A stretch of DNA of 11,521 nt from Bacteroides sp. Its GTDB lineage: Bacteria > Bacteroidota > Bacteroidia > Bacteroidales > SM23-62. The stretch covers positions 1 through 11,521 of the forward strand of contig JAUUZM010000059.1 in assembly GCA_030589965.1 (NCBI GenBank). The letters run 5' to 3'. Shown here piece by piece: positions 10,806 to 11,521 of the stretch. The notes beneath the pieces are model-generated. The model was not told the origin of the DNA and searched no databases. It saw nothing but the letters and a program-made list of their open reading frames with translations. A program made the position numbers and the translations under genes. Positions within the stretch are counted from its first letter, which is position 1, and each line of letters opens with the position of its first letter.

Positions 10806-11521
10806 ATGAAAAGGCAGTTTTTTTTCGTTCTCGTCCTGGTTTTCTCCCCTATTATCCTTAGCGCCCAAACCAATATCAGTGGAACAATCAGCAATAACAC
10901 AACCCTTACGACTGTAGGCAGCCCCTACATCGTTACGGATCATATAAATGTCAACGCGGGGGTAACATTAACCGTTGAGTCAGGAGTTGAGCTGAGGTTC
11001 AACTCGGGGAAGTATATCCAGGTATTCGGAACACTGACGGCAAACAACGCCACATTCACGGCCAATGCCAGTACCACTCCTGGATTCTGGCCCGGGATCT
11101 ATGTATCGTATGAGAATAATGCCAATTTCGGACTTGTGGAACTTAATAACTGCATCGTTGAGTACGCCAATTCCATTTATGTCCGGAAAGGTGAACTTAT
11201 CCTTTCAAAGAACTCCCTTATAAATAATTTCAGCTCTTATGGGGTAGATGTCTATACCAACGGCACTTTGACGATCGATTCGACGAATATTCAAAACTGT
11301 AATTATCCTGTGTATTTCCGCGGAAACGGACATTGGTCGACCGGCAATGGAGTGGACCTTACGGGGAACACGACGGACTATATTTTCATTAATTTCAGGG
11401 ATGTAAACAGCGTGTTTACAATGCCGGATATGGGCATCCCATATTACTTCGACTCGGAATTCAGGGTCACTTCAAGCGGTACGCTAATGATGGAACCGGG
11501 CGTTACCCTGCTGGGGAATAC
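10806..11521 (+). CDS. Exported beta-helix-like surface protein (3' end outside window)
   Basis: The visible 238 residues begin with a signal peptide (MKRQFFFVLVLVFSPIILSAQ, then TNISG). The mature part is rich in T, N, V, G and S, with short repeating strands: INVNAGVTLTVESGVELRF, YIQVFGTLTANNATFTA, GIYVSYENNANFGLVELNN, IYVRKGELILSKNSLI and VDVYTNGTLTIDSTNIQN. This is the pattern of a right-handed parallel beta-helix. P40-L63 (SPYIVTDHINVNAGVTLTVE) recurs 172 residues later at P212-L235 (PYYFDSEFRVTSSGTLMMEP), with matching GVTL/GVEL ends. The protein is thus built of long repeats, and the second begins just before the window ends. There is no catalytic motif in the visible part. It is probably a surface or secreted adhesin-like or polysaccharide-contact protein; a C-terminal sorting domain is likely but not visible. 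It is transcribed away from the other genes. Confidence 0.9.
   Translation, partial: MKRQFFFVLVLVFSPIILSAQTNISGTISNNTTLTTVGSPYIVTDHINVNAGVTLTVESGVELRFNSGKYIQVFGTLTANNATFTANASTTPGFWPGIYVSYENNANFGLVELNNCIVEYANSIYVRKGELILSKNSLINNFSSYGVDVYTNGTLTIDSTNIQNCNYPVYFRGNGHWSTGNGVDLTGNTTDYIFINFRDVNSVFTMPDMGIPYYFDSEFRVTSSGTLMMEPGVTLLGN

Noticed and set aside
10734..10943. A 69-codon minus-strand frame overlapping the start of the beta-helix-like gene
   Set aside because: It overlaps the leader and signal peptide of a well-supported plus-strand gene and has no features of its own.
1..11521. CRISPR array, tRNA, rRNA, insertion-sequence ends
   Set aside because: No short regularly spaced direct repeats, tRNA-like clover segments, rRNA signatures or transposase were seen on either strand.

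Overview
The window reads as a chromosomal segment of a Bacteroidota (Bacteroidetes) bacterium. The evidence is the style of the exported proteins (signal peptides ending in AQ or SQ, a secreted protein beginning with a GFNFQAVAR-type module, carboxypeptidase-regulatory-like and FN3-like modules, a beta-helix-like surface protein), the absence of Shine-Dalgarno sequences, and A-rich sequence just before the start codons. This is inferred from protein style only; no rRNA or marker gene is present.

About 78% of the window (1 to ~8989, minus strand) is a single open reading frame that runs off the left edge. At least 2,996 residues are visible with no stop, and the reading frame agrees at every point I checked (around 8977, 7519, 5041, 3058, 1800 and 4). 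It encodes a giant exported protein. From the N-terminus it has a signal peptide, a unique ~190-residue domain, about a dozen FN3-like modules marked by a recurring 'DGF-I-YRD' strand, and four interspersed carboxypeptidase-regulatory-like beta-sandwiches. These are followed by a large non-repetitive region with landmark motifs (LRDPPGDG, GGRSSCPEEEGT), a helical stretch, a Ser/Thr-rich amphipathic segment between glycine hinges, and Ig-like beta domains. The C-terminus, where a secretion or sorting signal would sit, is outside the window.

Immediately upstream on the same strand, with about 20 bases or fewer between stop and start, is a 301-residue secreted protein ending in a phage-tail-collar domain (9011-9916). 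The two genes look like an operon that exports a collar-domain protein together with a giant multi-domain surface protein. A 478-base non-coding stretch follows, then a small Cys/His zinc-binding-like protein (10395-10637, minus strand).

On the right, a divergent plus-strand gene (10806 to beyond the window end) encodes another exported protein with a beta-helix-like sequence and a 172-residue internal repeat. The collar gene and this gene share a nearly identical ~17-base leader directly before the ATG and have similar candidate promoters, which suggests shared expression features. The best candidates for something under-described are the long conserved-looking C-terminal half of the giant protein and its pairing with the secreted collar protein.
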